Positions 7,780 through 16,398 of a stretch of 64,000 nt of DNA are shown one piece after another. Within the stretch, counting starts at the first letter, position 1, and every line of letters begins with the position of its first letter. Where the stretch lies: the NCBI GenBank assembly GCA_019694685.1, contig JAIBBM010000008.1:45894-109893 (forward strand), given 5' to 3'. Position numbers and translations under genes: made by a program. Source of the stretch: Leptospirales bacterium (GTDB lineage Bacteria; Spirochaetota; Leptospiria; Leptospirales; Leptonemataceae). The notes under the pieces are model-generated. The model searched no databases, was not told the origin of the DNA, and saw only the letters and a list, made by a program, of their open reading frames with translations.

Positions 7780-9015
7780 ATGGACGCCCTGGGAGCCTTT
7801 CGCATTCCAACGTTTCGCAACTATCTTCTGGCGAAGCTGTTGTTCGTGCTGGGCGCGCAGGTTCAAATCGCGGCGGTGAGATGGCAGGTGTACAGTCTTA
7901 CAAAGGATCCGCTTGCCCTGGCCTGGATCGGACTCATAGAGGCGATCGCGTTCATCGCCGTGGCTTTGTTTGGTGGGCATCTGGCAGATATGATTCGCCC
8001 GGGCAAAATCATTCTGGCCTGTCTATCGATCCTTGCCGGTTGCTCAGGTTGCCTCCTTCTTCTTTCAGGTCCTGGTTCGTTTCTGCTCGTAAGCGTGACT
8101 CCAATTTACGCTGTCATCGCAGTGAGCGGGGCGGCTCGCGGAATCCTTTCGCCTGCTCTCTTCGCATTCATGACTGCCCTCATTCCACCCAGATTGTATG
8201 CGAGCTCTGCGACCTGGAGCAGTGGTAGCTGGCAGATGGCCGCAGTGGCCGGTCCCGCCATTGGAGGTTTGCTGTACGGAGCAGCCGGTCCCATCGTCGC
8301 ATACACGGCAGACATCACTCTTGTACTCGGGGCCATTGTTTTTGCGGGTATCAGTATTCGCACAGCACCGGAACAAACACTCCATCCTGTAACGGAAGGA
8401 CTCAGCGAAAGACTGACAGGCGGAGTGCGATTTGTCTTTGGCAACCAGCTTTTGCTCGGAGCGATGAGCCTGGATTTGTTTGCAGTGTTGTTCGGAGGAG
8501 CCGCAGCCATGATTCCTCTTTTCGCAGATCGACTTGAGACGGGAGCGCAGGGCATGGGCTTTTTGATGAGCGCGCCAGCTGCGGGTGCTGTGGCCATGTC
8601 CGTCGTTCTTGCATTTGCTCCGCTGGGAAGACGCGCAGGCTGGGTGCTTCTCAGTGCGACGGCTGGGTTTGGACTCTGTATGATTGGATTTGCTCTTTCC
8701 AGCACGTTTGTTTTGTCTATGGTGTTTCTGGTTTGCAGCGGTGCGATGGATCAAGTAAGCGTTGTAGTTCGATCCACCATCATGCAGAGGTTCACTCCGG
8801 AGCACATGCGCGGAAGAGTATCTGCCGTGAACAGTATCTTCGTTGGCTCTTCCAACGAAATCGGAGCCTTTGAGTCTGGACTGATGGCGAAAATTCTGGG
8901 GCTGGTTCCGAGCGTGCTTTTTGGCGCATCCATGACCCTTGTGACTGTGTCAGCCACAACGGCCATGGCAAAGAAATTGCGCGAACTCGATCTCAGTTCT
9001 CCGCAAGAACGATGA
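7780..9015 (+). CDS. Major facilitator superfamily exporter (EntS/DHA3-like)
   Basis: 411 residues with about 12 hydrophobic segments. The N-terminus AFRIPTFRNYLLAKLLFVLG and the loop GGHLADMIRPGKII between helices 2 and 3 match the proton-antiport MFS group containing the enterobactin exporter EntS, as does MRGRVSAVNSIFVGSSNEIG in the C-terminal half. It should export a small molecule from the cytoplasm; the substrate cannot be read from sequence. It runs divergent from the PilZ gene, and its end overlaps the convergent channel gene by 23 bases. The initiation region has only a weak ribosome site. Confidence 0.9.
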   Translation: MDALGAFRIPTFRNYLLAKLLFVLGAQVQIAAVRWQVYSLTKDPLALAWIGLIEAIAFIAVALFGGHLADMIRPGKIILACLSILAGCSGCLLLLSGPGSFLLVSVTPIYAVIAVSGAARGILSPALFAFMTALIPPRLYASSATWSSGSWQMAAVAGPAIGGLLYGAAGPIVAYTADITLVLGAIVFAGISIRTAPEQTLHPVTEGLSERLTGGVRFVFGNQLLLGAMSLDLFAVLFGGAAAMIPLFADRLETGAQGMGFLMSAPAAGAVAMSVVLAFAPLGRRAGWVLLSATAGFGLCMIGFALSSTFVLSMVFLVCSGAMDQVSVVVRSTIMQRFTPEHMRGRVSAVNSIFVGSSNEIGAFESGLMAKILGLVPSVLFGASMTLVTVSATTAMAKKLRELDLSSPQER

Positions 9016-10897
9016 TTCTGTCTTTTGCACCAAATACAACTTGCGCCGACTTCAGAGGATTTACATGCACTCCGTACTGTTTGGATGCATCAGATCCTTC
9101 GGCATCCACTCTATAACCGATTGCCGTTTCATTTCTGAGTCTGGCAGCTTCGATCACTGTGTAGAAATTGAGAGGCTTGCCCGGTATAACGTAGTCAGTG
9201 ACAGGCTTGAGATAGATCTCCGATCCATCTGGCTGGAAAAGTTCCGAGAAGACTTCTGAAAGCTCCCTGCTCTCTGAAATCTGAGACATCATCAGGCTAA
9301 TCAAGCGATCGCTTACGATGAAATCATTTGCACCTGTCACTTCAGCCAGTTCGCGGTTGCGATTGTCCAGCATTTCACTTACAATGCTAAACGTTCTATT
9401 TGTCTTTGAAGCGATGTCGCGCAGATGAAGCAGAGTGATGAGAGTCTGTGCATCTGCATTCTGAGCTTCGATAGTTGAATCGCTCACTGTGATGATGTGG
9501 TCATATTTTGCAGAGAGCAGTTCATCCAGGAGTGGGCGGTCATTGGTTGTGCCGATTCTCAATTTAAGAGATTGATTCTTCAGTTTCTTCTGAATGCTCG
9601 CGATTTCTTTTTCTGCGGGACCGTGGTGCGTCACCACTGTGAGGGAAGAACCCTGGCTTACATACTGATCCAGTTCAGAAAGCATCATTCCCACTCGATC
9701 GTTCCATCCCAGAAGCAGAGTGTTTTCCACGGCCGGTTTTGCACGGTCCGATTTCGCAATGGCACCGGAATCTATTCCATAATTTGTGCCTGATCCAAGC
9801 AGAATCTTGTCATCATCTTCTGCAATGGCAATCAAGCGATCTCCCGATTCTATCTTCTCAGTGGACGAAGGATTGAGCAAAATCTTCCCGCCGCTTTTCA
9901 CAAGACCCATCACAGATGCTTTCGGATAGGCCAAAAGAGCATCTGCGTAGGTTTTTCCTGCCATTGATGCTTCTTCGTGAATGTACACTTCGTCTCCACC
10001 GAAGTCCAATAGCTCCGTGTATACAACGGAAAGCCCGGGCTGTCTGCAAGTCTGGACCATGATTCTAGAGATGACTTCTGGAGAGAGAACAGTCTTGACT
10101 TCGTCTTTACCGATCATTTCGCAGATCTGCACTGATTCAGGTCTTCTTAGTTCCGCCACCACATGATAGGGTTCTTTCCTTCTTCCTGGATTGTTGATGA
10201 TAGCAAGAACTGTTTTGATGACCTGAGCGTCCGGATCTGCTCCGTCTCCCGACAAAACTACAATGCTACGAGATGAATGAGGATTTGCGATTTCAAGATT
10301 TACAAAGTCGATTGGATTTCCGCTTCGCGTAACGATTCTGGTTTTGCCGGGATTTTCAATTCTAGATGAAATCTCATCGTCCATTTCTACTTTGTCTTTG
10401 TCTGCTAGAATCACAATGCACGATTTGCCGCGAGAGCGATTGGCTTCACAGATCTCAGATATGATGGTGTAAATGTTTTCGGACCATCCAAGGATCAGAG
10501 TGTGATCTTTCTCAACTACCAGAGACTTACCTTTGCGAAGATCTTCCAGCTTTTGATCAATGCCCGTAGCAAGAATGCCCACCAGCGTGCTTACAATAAA
10601 AATGCCACCAATGGTGACTACGAACATGGAGAAGAGAAAGCCCCAGTCCCCTGTGTCTCCGCCCATGGTGCCCGGGTCCAGTGTGCGAAGTAGGCTCTTC
10701 CACAACAGTTCGCTAAAGCCTGGCTTTTCGCCTTTGTCATCTGCCGGGGCAAGATCTCCGGCGATATCAATGATGGTCACGCCAACGATGAGCGCCACTG
10801 TGAGCAAGCCCAGGTATATGATGAGGGCAATGGACCCTCTGGACATGAGATTGTCGAAACGGTAGCGCATTCTGTCGCGGAATGTGATTTTTTTCAT
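8993..10897 (-). CDS. CASTOR/POLLUX-like ion channel with two RCK/TrkA-N domains
   Basis: 634 residues. Two membrane helices (about 22-44 and 85-108) flank a pore-like stretch, followed by two tandem nucleotide-binding RCK units beginning HTLILGWSENIYTIISEI (about 130) and NTLLLGWNDRVGMMLSEL (about 395). The paired GW(S/N) Rossmann starts and the VVLSGDGADPDAQVIKTVLA segment are typical of the bacterial relatives of plant CASTOR/POLLUX/DMI1 channels, which conduct K+ or Ca2+ under control of cytosolic ligands. The start ATG opens MKKITFRDRMRYRFD, the conserved basic entry of the family. Single gene, divergent from ferredoxin and tail-to-tail with the MFS gene. Ion selectivity is not deducible. 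Confidence 0.88.
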   Translation of the reverse strand: MKKITFRDRMRYRFDNLMSRGSIALIIYLGLLTVALIVGVTIIDIAGDLAPADDKGEKPGFSELLWKSLLRTLDPGTMGGDTGDWGFLFSMFVVTIGGIFIVSTLVGILATGIDQKLEDLRKGKSLVVEKDHTLILGWSENIYTIISEICEANRSRGKSCIVILADKDKVEMDDEISSRIENPGKTRIVTRSGNPIDFVNLEIANPHSSRSIVVLSGDGADPDAQVIKTVLAIINNPGRRKEPYHVVAELRRPESVQICEMIGKDEVKTVLSPEVISRIMVQTCRQPGLSVVYTELLDFGGDEVYIHEEASMAGKTYADALLAYPKASVMGLVKSGGKILLNPSSTEKIESGDRLIAIAEDDDKILLGSGTNYGIDSGAIAKSDRAKPAVENTLLLGWNDRVGMMLSELDQYVSQGSSLTVVTHHGPAEKEIASIQKKLKNQSLKLRIGTTNDRPLLDELLSAKYDHIITVSDSTIEAQNADAQTLITLLHLRDIASKTNRTFSIVSEMLDNRNRELAEVTGANDFIVSDRLISLMMSQISESRELSEVFSELFQPDGSEIYLKPVTDYVIPGKPLNFYTVIEAARLRNETAIGYRVDAEGSDASKQYGVHVNPLKSAQVVFGAKDRIIVLAEN

Positions 10898-11008
10898 CTG
10901 TGTAGTGGACCCCTCTCGGCAGTCTCTGGCGCAGGTTTCTTTTCGCGCAATCTATTTTGGAAGAATCAAAGTATTTGACAGGCGTAGGGTAAAAAGTGCG
11001 CTTCCAAC

Positions 11009-11239
11009 ATGGCTGATCCAAAGCACAGGCAGCCGGAAAATGCTCCGGGCAAATATTACGTGGATGATACCTGCGTTCCCTGTCACGTCTGCGTGGATGA
11101 AGCTCCTGGACTCATCCAGTATGCAGCGGACGAAGGTCATGTGTTCTTCGCACGGCAACCTGTTACGCCGGAGGAAATCCGCGCGGCTGAAAACGCAATG
11201 AAAGGCTGCCCAACAGAAGCAATCGGAAACGATGGCTGA
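11009..11239 (+). CDS. Single-cluster [4Fe-4S] ferredoxin
   Basis: A 76-residue low-potential ferredoxin. Ligands are CVPCHVC near residues 23-29 and the distant Cys in KGCPTEAI near the C-terminus, giving CxxCxxC...CP for one [4Fe-4S] cluster; the second motif of bacterial-type 2[4Fe-4S] ferredoxins is absent. It carries electrons for unidentified redox partners in the cytoplasm. The start ATG follows 111 bases of divergent spacer containing TTGACA at 10975-10980, though no convincing -10 stands at the right distance. The stop lies within an inverted repeat shared with the convergent ilvB end. Confidence 0.9.
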   Translation: MADPKHRQPENAPGKYYVDDTCVPCHVCVDEAPGLIQYAADEGHVFFARQPVTPEEIRAAENAMKGCPTEAIGNDG

Positions 11240-11256
11240 GTAAAATCCTCAGCCAT
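11232..11256. terminator. Inverted repeat between convergent ferredoxin and ilvB genes
   Basis: A perfect 9-bp stem, ATGGCTGAG (11232-11240) with CTCAGCCAT (11248-11256), and a 7-base loop. It covers the ferredoxin stop codon and lies just before the ilvB stop. T-runs on either side are short, so it may act as a weak bidirectional terminator or simply protect the mRNA ends. Confidence 0.5.
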
Positions 11257-11260
11257 TCCC

Positions 11261-12961
11261 TCATTTCTGTCTGGCCTGCATCATGCGCTTTAAGTCTTCG
11301 AATTGAAGCATATCGCGCTGGCTTTTTCCTGCCGCAATCATGGGGAAAACTTTTTCGTCTGCAGGAATCAACGCTTCCAGGAATGCAGGACCGTTGTCTT
11401 TGAGGAAAAACTCAAGGCCTGAATCGATCTCATCCGGGGAAGTAATTCGCATGCCAGGAATTCCGTATGCTTCCGCAAGCTTGACGAAATCTGGATTGTA
11501 ATCCCATTCAGATTCAGCGAATCTTTCTTCATAGAAGAGTTCCTGCCACTGACGTACCATCCCCAGGAAATTGTTGTTCAACAACAAAATCTTCACGCCC
11601 AGGTTGTACTGTCGAATGGTCGCAAGTTCCTGAATGCACATCTGGTAGGATCCATCTCCTGTTACGCAAACGACCAGATCGTCTGGCTTTGCGAACTTGG
11701 CTCCAATGGCGGCAGGCAGTCCATATCCCATAGTGCCCAGGCCACCGCTTGTGAGCCAGCGGTTTGGTTCATCGAATTGATAGTACTGCGCCGCCCACAT
11801 CTGGTGCTGGCCTACGTCCGTAGAAACGATGGCACGGCCCTTCGTAACTTCGAAGAGCCTTTTGAGAATGCGCTGGGGCTTAATGACTTCTTCGCTTTCT
11901 TCATACGCGAGGGGATTCTTTTGTTTGAGTGATTCTGTGTTCGCAACCCACGGACTGCGATCCTTCTTTTCTACGTAGGGCAGAATTGCCTGAATCACGT
12001 CTTTGAGATCTCCGCAAACCAGATGGTCCACAGAAACTCTCTTGTTGAATTCAGAAGCATCAATGTCGATGTGAGCGCGCACTGCATCGCGAGCGAAATC
12101 GTCTGCCTGACCTGCGACTCTATCATCATAACGAGCGCCAAGAGACAGAAGAAAATCACATTCGAGCACAGCCTTGTTTGCAGTTGCAGTACCGTGCATT
12201 CCAAGCATGCCAACAGAAAGGATGTGAGTTCCAGGAAACGCGCCCAGCCCCATCAGAGTAGTGGTGACAGGAGCCATTGCTTTTTCTGCGAGTGCTTTGA
12301 TTTCTTTGGATGCTCCGGAGTTGATCGCACCGCCGCCCACATAAAGCAGAGGTCGCTCCGCTTTGTTCAGAGCCTCTGCGAGCTTTTTTACATCTCCGGT
12401 AATTTCCTGGCGACTCGTGTGACGCGGAGCAAGTTCCATCTTCGCGCGAAGCACTTCCGTTTCTTTGATTTGAACATCTTTGGGGAAATCAAGCAGCACA
12501 GGTCCTGGTCTGCCAGTGTTGCACAGATGCCAGGCTTCTTCGAAGGTCCTGGCCAGATCGTCTGGAGAGCGAATGAGTGCGTTGTATTTTGTGACTGGAA
12601 TGGAAATCCCAAAGATGTCCGCTTCCTGAAATGCGTCTGTGCCAATGGCTGTGGTGGCTACCTGGCCGGTGATCACCATGAGTGGAATGGAATCCAGCTT
12701 CGCATCGCAGAGTCCTGTGATTGTGTTGGTCGCTCCGGGTCCGCTTGTTACAATGACAACTCCAGGTCTGCCTGTGGCTCTTGCGTAACCTTCTGCCATA
12801 TGCATGGCGCCCTGTTCGTGCCTCACCAGGATGTGTTTGATTTTAGAATGATAGAGTTCGTCATAGAAAGGAAGGATGGCTCCACCTGGATAACCGAACA
12901 CCAGGTCCACCCCTTTGGATTGTAAAAGCTCAACGAGCAGTTTGGATCCGCTTTTCTTCAT
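11261..12961 (-). CDS. ilvB: Acetolactate synthase, large (catalytic) subunit
   Basis: Thiamine-diphosphate- and FAD-dependent enzyme that condenses two pyruvates, or pyruvate with 2-oxobutyrate, in branched-chain amino acid synthesis. Three domains are in order: [19 protein letters not shown] with the catalytic Glu region [18 protein letters not shown]; a central domain; and the ThDP pyrophosphate motif [20 protein letters not shown]...[15 protein letters not shown]. About 566 residues from the ATG at 12961, preceded by AGAGGTGG at about 12 bases; an upstream in-frame opening only adds non-conserved residues. The biosynthetic (not catabolic alsS) type is indicated by the [17 protein letters not shown] stretch. 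The regulatory subunit ilvN is not adjacent, which is common in spirochaetes. Confidence 0.95.
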   Translation of the reverse strand: MKKSGSKLLVELLQSKGVDLVFGYPGGAILPFYDELYHSKIKHILVRHEQGAMHMAEGYARATGRPGVVIVTSGPGATNTITGLCDAKLDSIPLMVITGQVATTAIGTDAFQEADIFGISIPVTKYNALIRSPDDLARTFEEAWHLCNTGRPGPVLLDFPKDVQIKETEVLRAKMELAPRHTSRQEITGDVKKLAEALNKAERPLLYVGGGAINSGASKEIKALAEKAMAPVTTTLMGLGAFPGTHILSVGMLGMHGTATANKAVLECDFLLSLGARYDDRVAGQADDFARDAVRAHIDIDASEFNKRVSVDHLVCGDLKDVIQAILPYVEKKDRSPWVANTESLKQKNPLAYEESEEVIKPQRILKRLFEVTKGRAIVSTDVGQHQMWAAQYYQFDEPNRWLTSGGLGTMGYGLPAAIGAKFAKPDDLVVCVTGDGSYQMCIQELATIRQYNLGVKILLLNNNFLGMVRQWQELFYEERFAESEWDYNPDFVKLAEAYGIPGMRITSPDEIDSGLEFFLKDNGPAFLEALIPADEKVFPMIAAGKSQRDMLQFEDLKRMMQARQK

Positions 12962-13002
12962 TGCAAATACCGCCACCTCTATAAATTCGAGAACGACCCT
13001 CC

Positions 13003-14058
13003 ATGACAACTCCAAAAGAGATTAAGGATCAGGCCGAATTTCTCAAGATGATCGGCAGCACGGACCTGGAAAGGCCTGAAATTGTGCTGATTTCGGGCGA
13101 CGACGTGGAAGCTGTGGACTCCGCCCTGGACAGGATGAAGCACAGAGTTCTTTCCAGGCATAAAGACTGTCTTGTGCCCGTGTTCGGAAATGAGCCAGAT
13201 GACGACAATCGGTTTCTGACAGAAATCGAAAACGTTCCGCTCTTCTCTCCATTCCGTCTCATCGTAGTCAGAGACGCCCAGGCTGTGTTCGCTTCCATAC
13301 TGAAGCAGAAGGATCGCAAATCAGATTTTGCTCATTTCATTTCGTCTCTGCCGGATCGCACATGGATTCTCGTTCATTACAGCGGTCGGGCCACAGACGA
13401 TTTTCTGTCTCTGTGGGGATCGCATGCCATCCACCTCGCAACAAAGGATCTCTATCCGGAACAGGTGATCGACTACATTCGAAACGCATCCAGGCGAGCG
13501 GGTCTGAGCCTTGCGGAAGAAGCAGTCTTAGAGATCAGAGACAGAATCGTGCACAGGCCAGGAGCGATTGACGCTGCGTGCGCCCGGATTCGCGATCATT
13601 TGCCCGCCGGGGAAAGAAACGCATCTCTTGATTTTGTTCAGGAAGTTTTATTTCCTTATCCAGGCTGGAATTTGAGCACTCTGGTAGATTCTCTTTTCGC
13701 GGGAGACTCCGCGCGTTTTTTTTCGGAGATTGCAAAGAGAGATCCGTCAGACGACTACTATCGACCCATGAAAGCAGTGCTCAACAGAACCGATGAGCTG
13801 AGAAGAGCTCGCATTGCCCTGGACCATGGGCTCAGCGACAAAGATGTGATGATGTTTACCGGTCACGGCAACAAACACCCGTACGTGCAGAAGAAGATCC
13901 TGCAACGTCTGCGCTATGAAACAGAACGATTTTCAAATGAGAGAATCCTGAGTATTTACGATGCGCTTGATTCCCTTTTTAAGAGTTTCCGCCGGGGAAC
14001 GGACAGAGACCAGCAGGAAATTCTTTTTACTGAAAAAGTGGCTTCTATTTTCTTCTAG
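13003..14058 (+). CDS. holA: DNA polymerase III delta subunit (clamp-loader) homologue
   Basis: 351 residues, the usual HolA length. The N-terminal part has the clamp-loader look ([20 protein letters not shown], then [18 protein letters not shown], where FS.F.L..V.D replaces Walker B), with no Walker A, as expected for delta. The C-terminal collar domain shows [23 protein letters not shown], the conserved HP(F/Y)...K motif, followed by [17 protein letters not shown] helices. It opens the beta clamp during replication together with gamma/tau and delta'. The gene starts 41 bases from divergent ilvB and is followed by an MBL-fold gene after 34 bases. Sequence is divergent, so the name rests on pattern and length. 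Confidence 0.75.
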   Translation: MTTPKEIKDQAEFLKMIGSTDLERPEIVLISGDDVEAVDSALDRMKHRVLSRHKDCLVPVFGNEPDDDNRFLTEIENVPLFSPFRLIVVRDAQAVFASILKQKDRKSDFAHFISSLPDRTWILVHYSGRATDDFLSLWGSHAIHLATKDLYPEQVIDYIRNASRRAGLSLAEEAVLEIRDRIVHRPGAIDAACARIRDHLPAGERNASLDFVQEVLFPYPGWNLSTLVDSLFAGDSARFFSEIAKRDPSDDYYRPMKAVLNRTDELRRARIALDHGLSDKDVMMFTGHGNKHPYVQKKILQRLRYETERFSNERILSIYDALDSLFKSFRRGTDRDQQEILFTEKVASIFF

Positions 14059-14092
14059 ACGGCAGCCCCTGCCCGTTTTTTATCCTGGGAAT

Positions 14093-15046
14093 ATGAAGGT
14101 GAAGTTCTGGGGCGTTCGTGGATCCATCGGGTCCCCTGTAAAAGGTCACGCCCTGCGCGACAAAGTGCGGAGAATTCTGCAGTATGCTTCTCCGGCGGAT
14201 ATCCTGGACGACGAAGCAATTGATCGCTTCTTGAAATCACTTCCATTTTCTCTTCTGCAAACCTACGGCGGAAATACTACGTGCCTCGAGATTCGTTCAG
14301 ATAAAAACGATCTGGTGATCGTGGATGCGGGGACAGGCATTCGCGAGCTTGGAATGAAAATGCTTTCAGAAGGTTTTCTCCAGGGCAAAGGAGAATGTGC
14401 GATGGTCTTTACGCACACTCACTGGGATCACATTCAGGGACTTCCGTTCTTCGCACCTTTTTATATTCCAGGAAACAAGTTCGAAGTGCATGCCATTTCA
14501 GAGAATCTAGAGGACAGACTCAAATACCAGCATTCCAGCAGACACTTTCCGGTTGGATTCGAAGAGATGAGAGCCACTCGTTCTTTTGTGCAGCATTCGG
14601 AAGCAGAGGAATGGCCACTTTATGGAATGAAGGTTCGCACAAAGGGAATGCGCCATCCCGGCAATAGCTATTCGTACAGGTTTGAAGAAAGCGGTAAGTC
14701 CATCATCTTCGGAAGCGATGCGGAATTTAAGCTCGAAGACATGGATCGTATTGATGAATACATGGATTACTTTCGGGACGCGGATGTTCTCATTTTTGAT
14801 ACACAATACACATTCGAAGAACAGCTTCAGAAAATCGACTGGGGGCATAGTTCTGCGTCCATCGCAACAGACATCGCTCTGAGATCTGGAGTGAAGAAAC
14901 TGGTGCTATTCCATCATGATCCATCTTACGATGACGAAAAGTTAGATGAAGTGTATCTTCGCGCTCTTCGCTATCGCGAAATGATGGACAAACAATCAAA
15001 ACTAGAAATCGTAATGGCTTACGAAGGACTTGAAATTGCGGTATGA
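14093..15046 (+). CDS. MBL-fold metallo-hydrolase
   Basis: About 317 residues of metallo-beta-lactamase fold. The metal-binding HxHxDH motif reads THTHWDHIQG, preceded by IVDAGTGIRELG; later ligands are probably MRHPGNSYSY (His), FGSDAEF (Asp) and VLFHHDPSYDD (His). The N-terminus KVKFWGVRGSIGSP with the GGNTTCLEI stretch defines the subgroup close to PhnP and RNase Z-like phosphodiesterases, often found beside signalling genes; substrate unknown. The ATG at 14093 is preferred because it directly precedes this conserved start, with GGGA just upstream; the frame is open earlier inside holA. Its stop overlaps the next gene as ATGA. Confidence 0.88.
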   Translation: MKVKFWGVRGSIGSPVKGHALRDKVRRILQYASPADILDDEAIDRFLKSLPFSLLQTYGGNTTCLEIRSDKNDLVIVDAGTGIRELGMKMLSEGFLQGKGECAMVFTHTHWDHIQGLPFFAPFYIPGNKFEVHAISENLEDRLKYQHSSRHFPVGFEEMRATRSFVQHSEAEEWPLYGMKVRTKGMRHPGNSYSYRFEESGKSIIFGSDAEFKLEDMDRIDEYMDYFRDADVLIFDTQYTFEEQLQKIDWGHSSASIATDIALRSGVKKLVLFHHDPSYDDEKLDEVYLRALRYREMMDKQSKLEIVMAYEGLEIAV

Positions 15047-16398
15047 CTCTTTGCTCTAGACAGTTCCTCCTTCTGCTTGTTTTTGTTTCTACTTCTACTT
15101 TTGCTGACGAGCTCGCAGATCGGATCGCTGCCGTTCCCAATCCGCGCACAACAGGTGGATGGGTTTCAGATCCTTCTCAGGTTCTTGCAACAAGAACGGA
15201 CGCCATCAATCATCTGATCTCTGATCACGAAAAAGAAACCACAGACGAAATCGCAGTCGTTGTATTGCCCTCGATAGGCCAGCTCGTTCCAAAAGAATTC
15301 GCAACAGCTCTCTTTAATAGCTGGAAGATTGGAAAAGCGAAAAAGAATAATGGCGTGCTGGTGCTTCATATACTCGACCAGAGGCGCATTGAAATTGAAA
15401 CCGGGTATGGTCAGGAAGGTGCACTTCCAGATGTGAAATGCAAATGGATTCTGGACGAAGTGGTTGTGCCGTATTTCAAAAAAGGAAGCTTCGCAGACGG
15501 TCACTATGAAGGCGTTCGAGCCATTCTTCGCGCACTCAAAGACCCGGACATCAAGCACGATGATTTGATCGCGGGAACAGAAACCACTCCCGGAGACAGC
15601 ATTCAGGAACTCCCGAAGATTCCTGAAAGAGATGAAATCACAATCAAGAACATGGCGCCCGTACAGAAATCCATATACGATGGTACAGCCACCAAACTCC
15701 TTTCCGCCGGTGGCGGAGGATTGTTTGTGCTGGGTTATCTACTCTACTGGCTCTTTGGACTCGGAAAAGATCCATATAAAAAATACAAGTTGTTTGAAAC
15801 ACTCGGCTTTCCGTTCCACTATGGAGCTGCTCTTGCCTTTGGTGGCGCTAGCACTGCGTTTGAGTATGGAAAGACAGAAACGTTCTGGTCCGGAATTCCA
15901 GTGCTCCTGGTTGCATCCGGTCTGATTGCCTGGTTGCGCGGCAGGAAGCTGAAAGCGCTGCGCGACGAACCGCGAGTATGCGAATGCGGCAAAACCATGC
16001 GTCGTCTCTCCGAAGAAGAAGACGATAGCTACTTGCAGCGCGGCAATGTAGTAGAAGAAAAGATTCGGTCCATGGACTATGATGTGTGGGTCTGTGAATG
16101 CGGGAAGCACAGAATAGAGGCCTACAGCGGCGACAGCCCCGCGGATAAATGCGAAAAATGCGGTTTCAAAACATATCAGGTGGCTTCCACTACGACCATT
16201 CGCGCAGCTACGACTACCTCGGAAGGTTTACGCGAAATCGTTTATCTTTGTGCCAATTGCAAGCATACAGAGACTGTGCGCGAAACCATTCCAAAGGTTT
16301 CTCCTCCGTCGAGCTCGAGTGGAAGCAGTTCCAGCAGTTCAGGCGGCTCCTGGGGTGGCGGAAGCTCTGGTGGCGGTGGAGCGGGATCCAGTTACTGA
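15043..16398 (+). CDS. TPM-domain membrane protein with cysteine-rich insert and Gly/Ser tail
   Basis: 451 residues: signal sequence (1-21), a TPM (YgcG/Psb32-type) domain about 30-165 with GWVSDPSQVL, EIAVVVLPSIG and RRIEIETGYGQEGALPD, then two membrane helices near 225-245 and 265-300, a region with repeated CxC/CxxC pairs (CECGKT, CECGKH, CEKCGF, CANCKH) that should bind zinc, and a Gly/Ser-rich tail. TPM proteins act at membranes with poorly known roles in protein quality control. Translationally coupled to the MBL gene by ATGA. The metal-binding insert between helices and tail is unusual in length; the tail WGGGSSGGGGAGS is typical of the family. Confidence 0.87.
   Translation: MTLCSRQFLLLLVFVSTSTFADELADRIAAVPNPRTTGGWVSDPSQVLATRTDAINHLISDHEKETTDEIAVVVLPSIGQLVPKEFATALFNSWKIGKAKKNNGVLVLHILDQRRIEIETGYGQEGALPDVKCKWILDEVVVPYFKKGSFADGHYEGVRAILRALKDPDIKHDDLIAGTETTPGDSIQELPKIPERDEITIKNMAPVQKSIYDGTATKLLSAGGGGLFVLGYLLYWLFGLGKDPYKKYKLFETLGFPFHYGAALAFGGASTAFEYGKTETFWSGIPVLLVASGLIAWLRGRKLKALRDEPRVCECGKTMRRLSEEEDDSYLQRGNVVEEKIRSMDYDVWVCECGKHRIEAYSGDSPADKCEKCGFKTYQVASTTTIRAATTTSEGLREIVYLCANCKHTETVRETIPKVSPPSSSSGSSSSSSGGSWGGGSSGGGGAGSSY

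Noticed and set aside
8065..8805. 246-codon minus-strand open frame opposite the MFS gene
   Set aside because: Product is His/Arg/Ser/Lys-rich noise; the plus strand encodes a membrane transporter with clear motifs.
9001..9015. Short GTTCT/AGAAC repeat at the MFS/channel gene junction as a terminator
   Set aside because: Five pairs only and no T-run; the two genes overlap here and the repeat is probably chance.
10975..11008. TTGACA upstream of the ferredoxin gene as a full promoter
   Set aside because: No -10 element stands at 15-19 bases; only AT-rich TAAAAA at 9 bases.
12023..12925. 300-codon open frame on the plus strand opposite ilvB
   Set aside because: Cys/His/Ser-rich translation without domain sense; a by-product of ilvB codon use.
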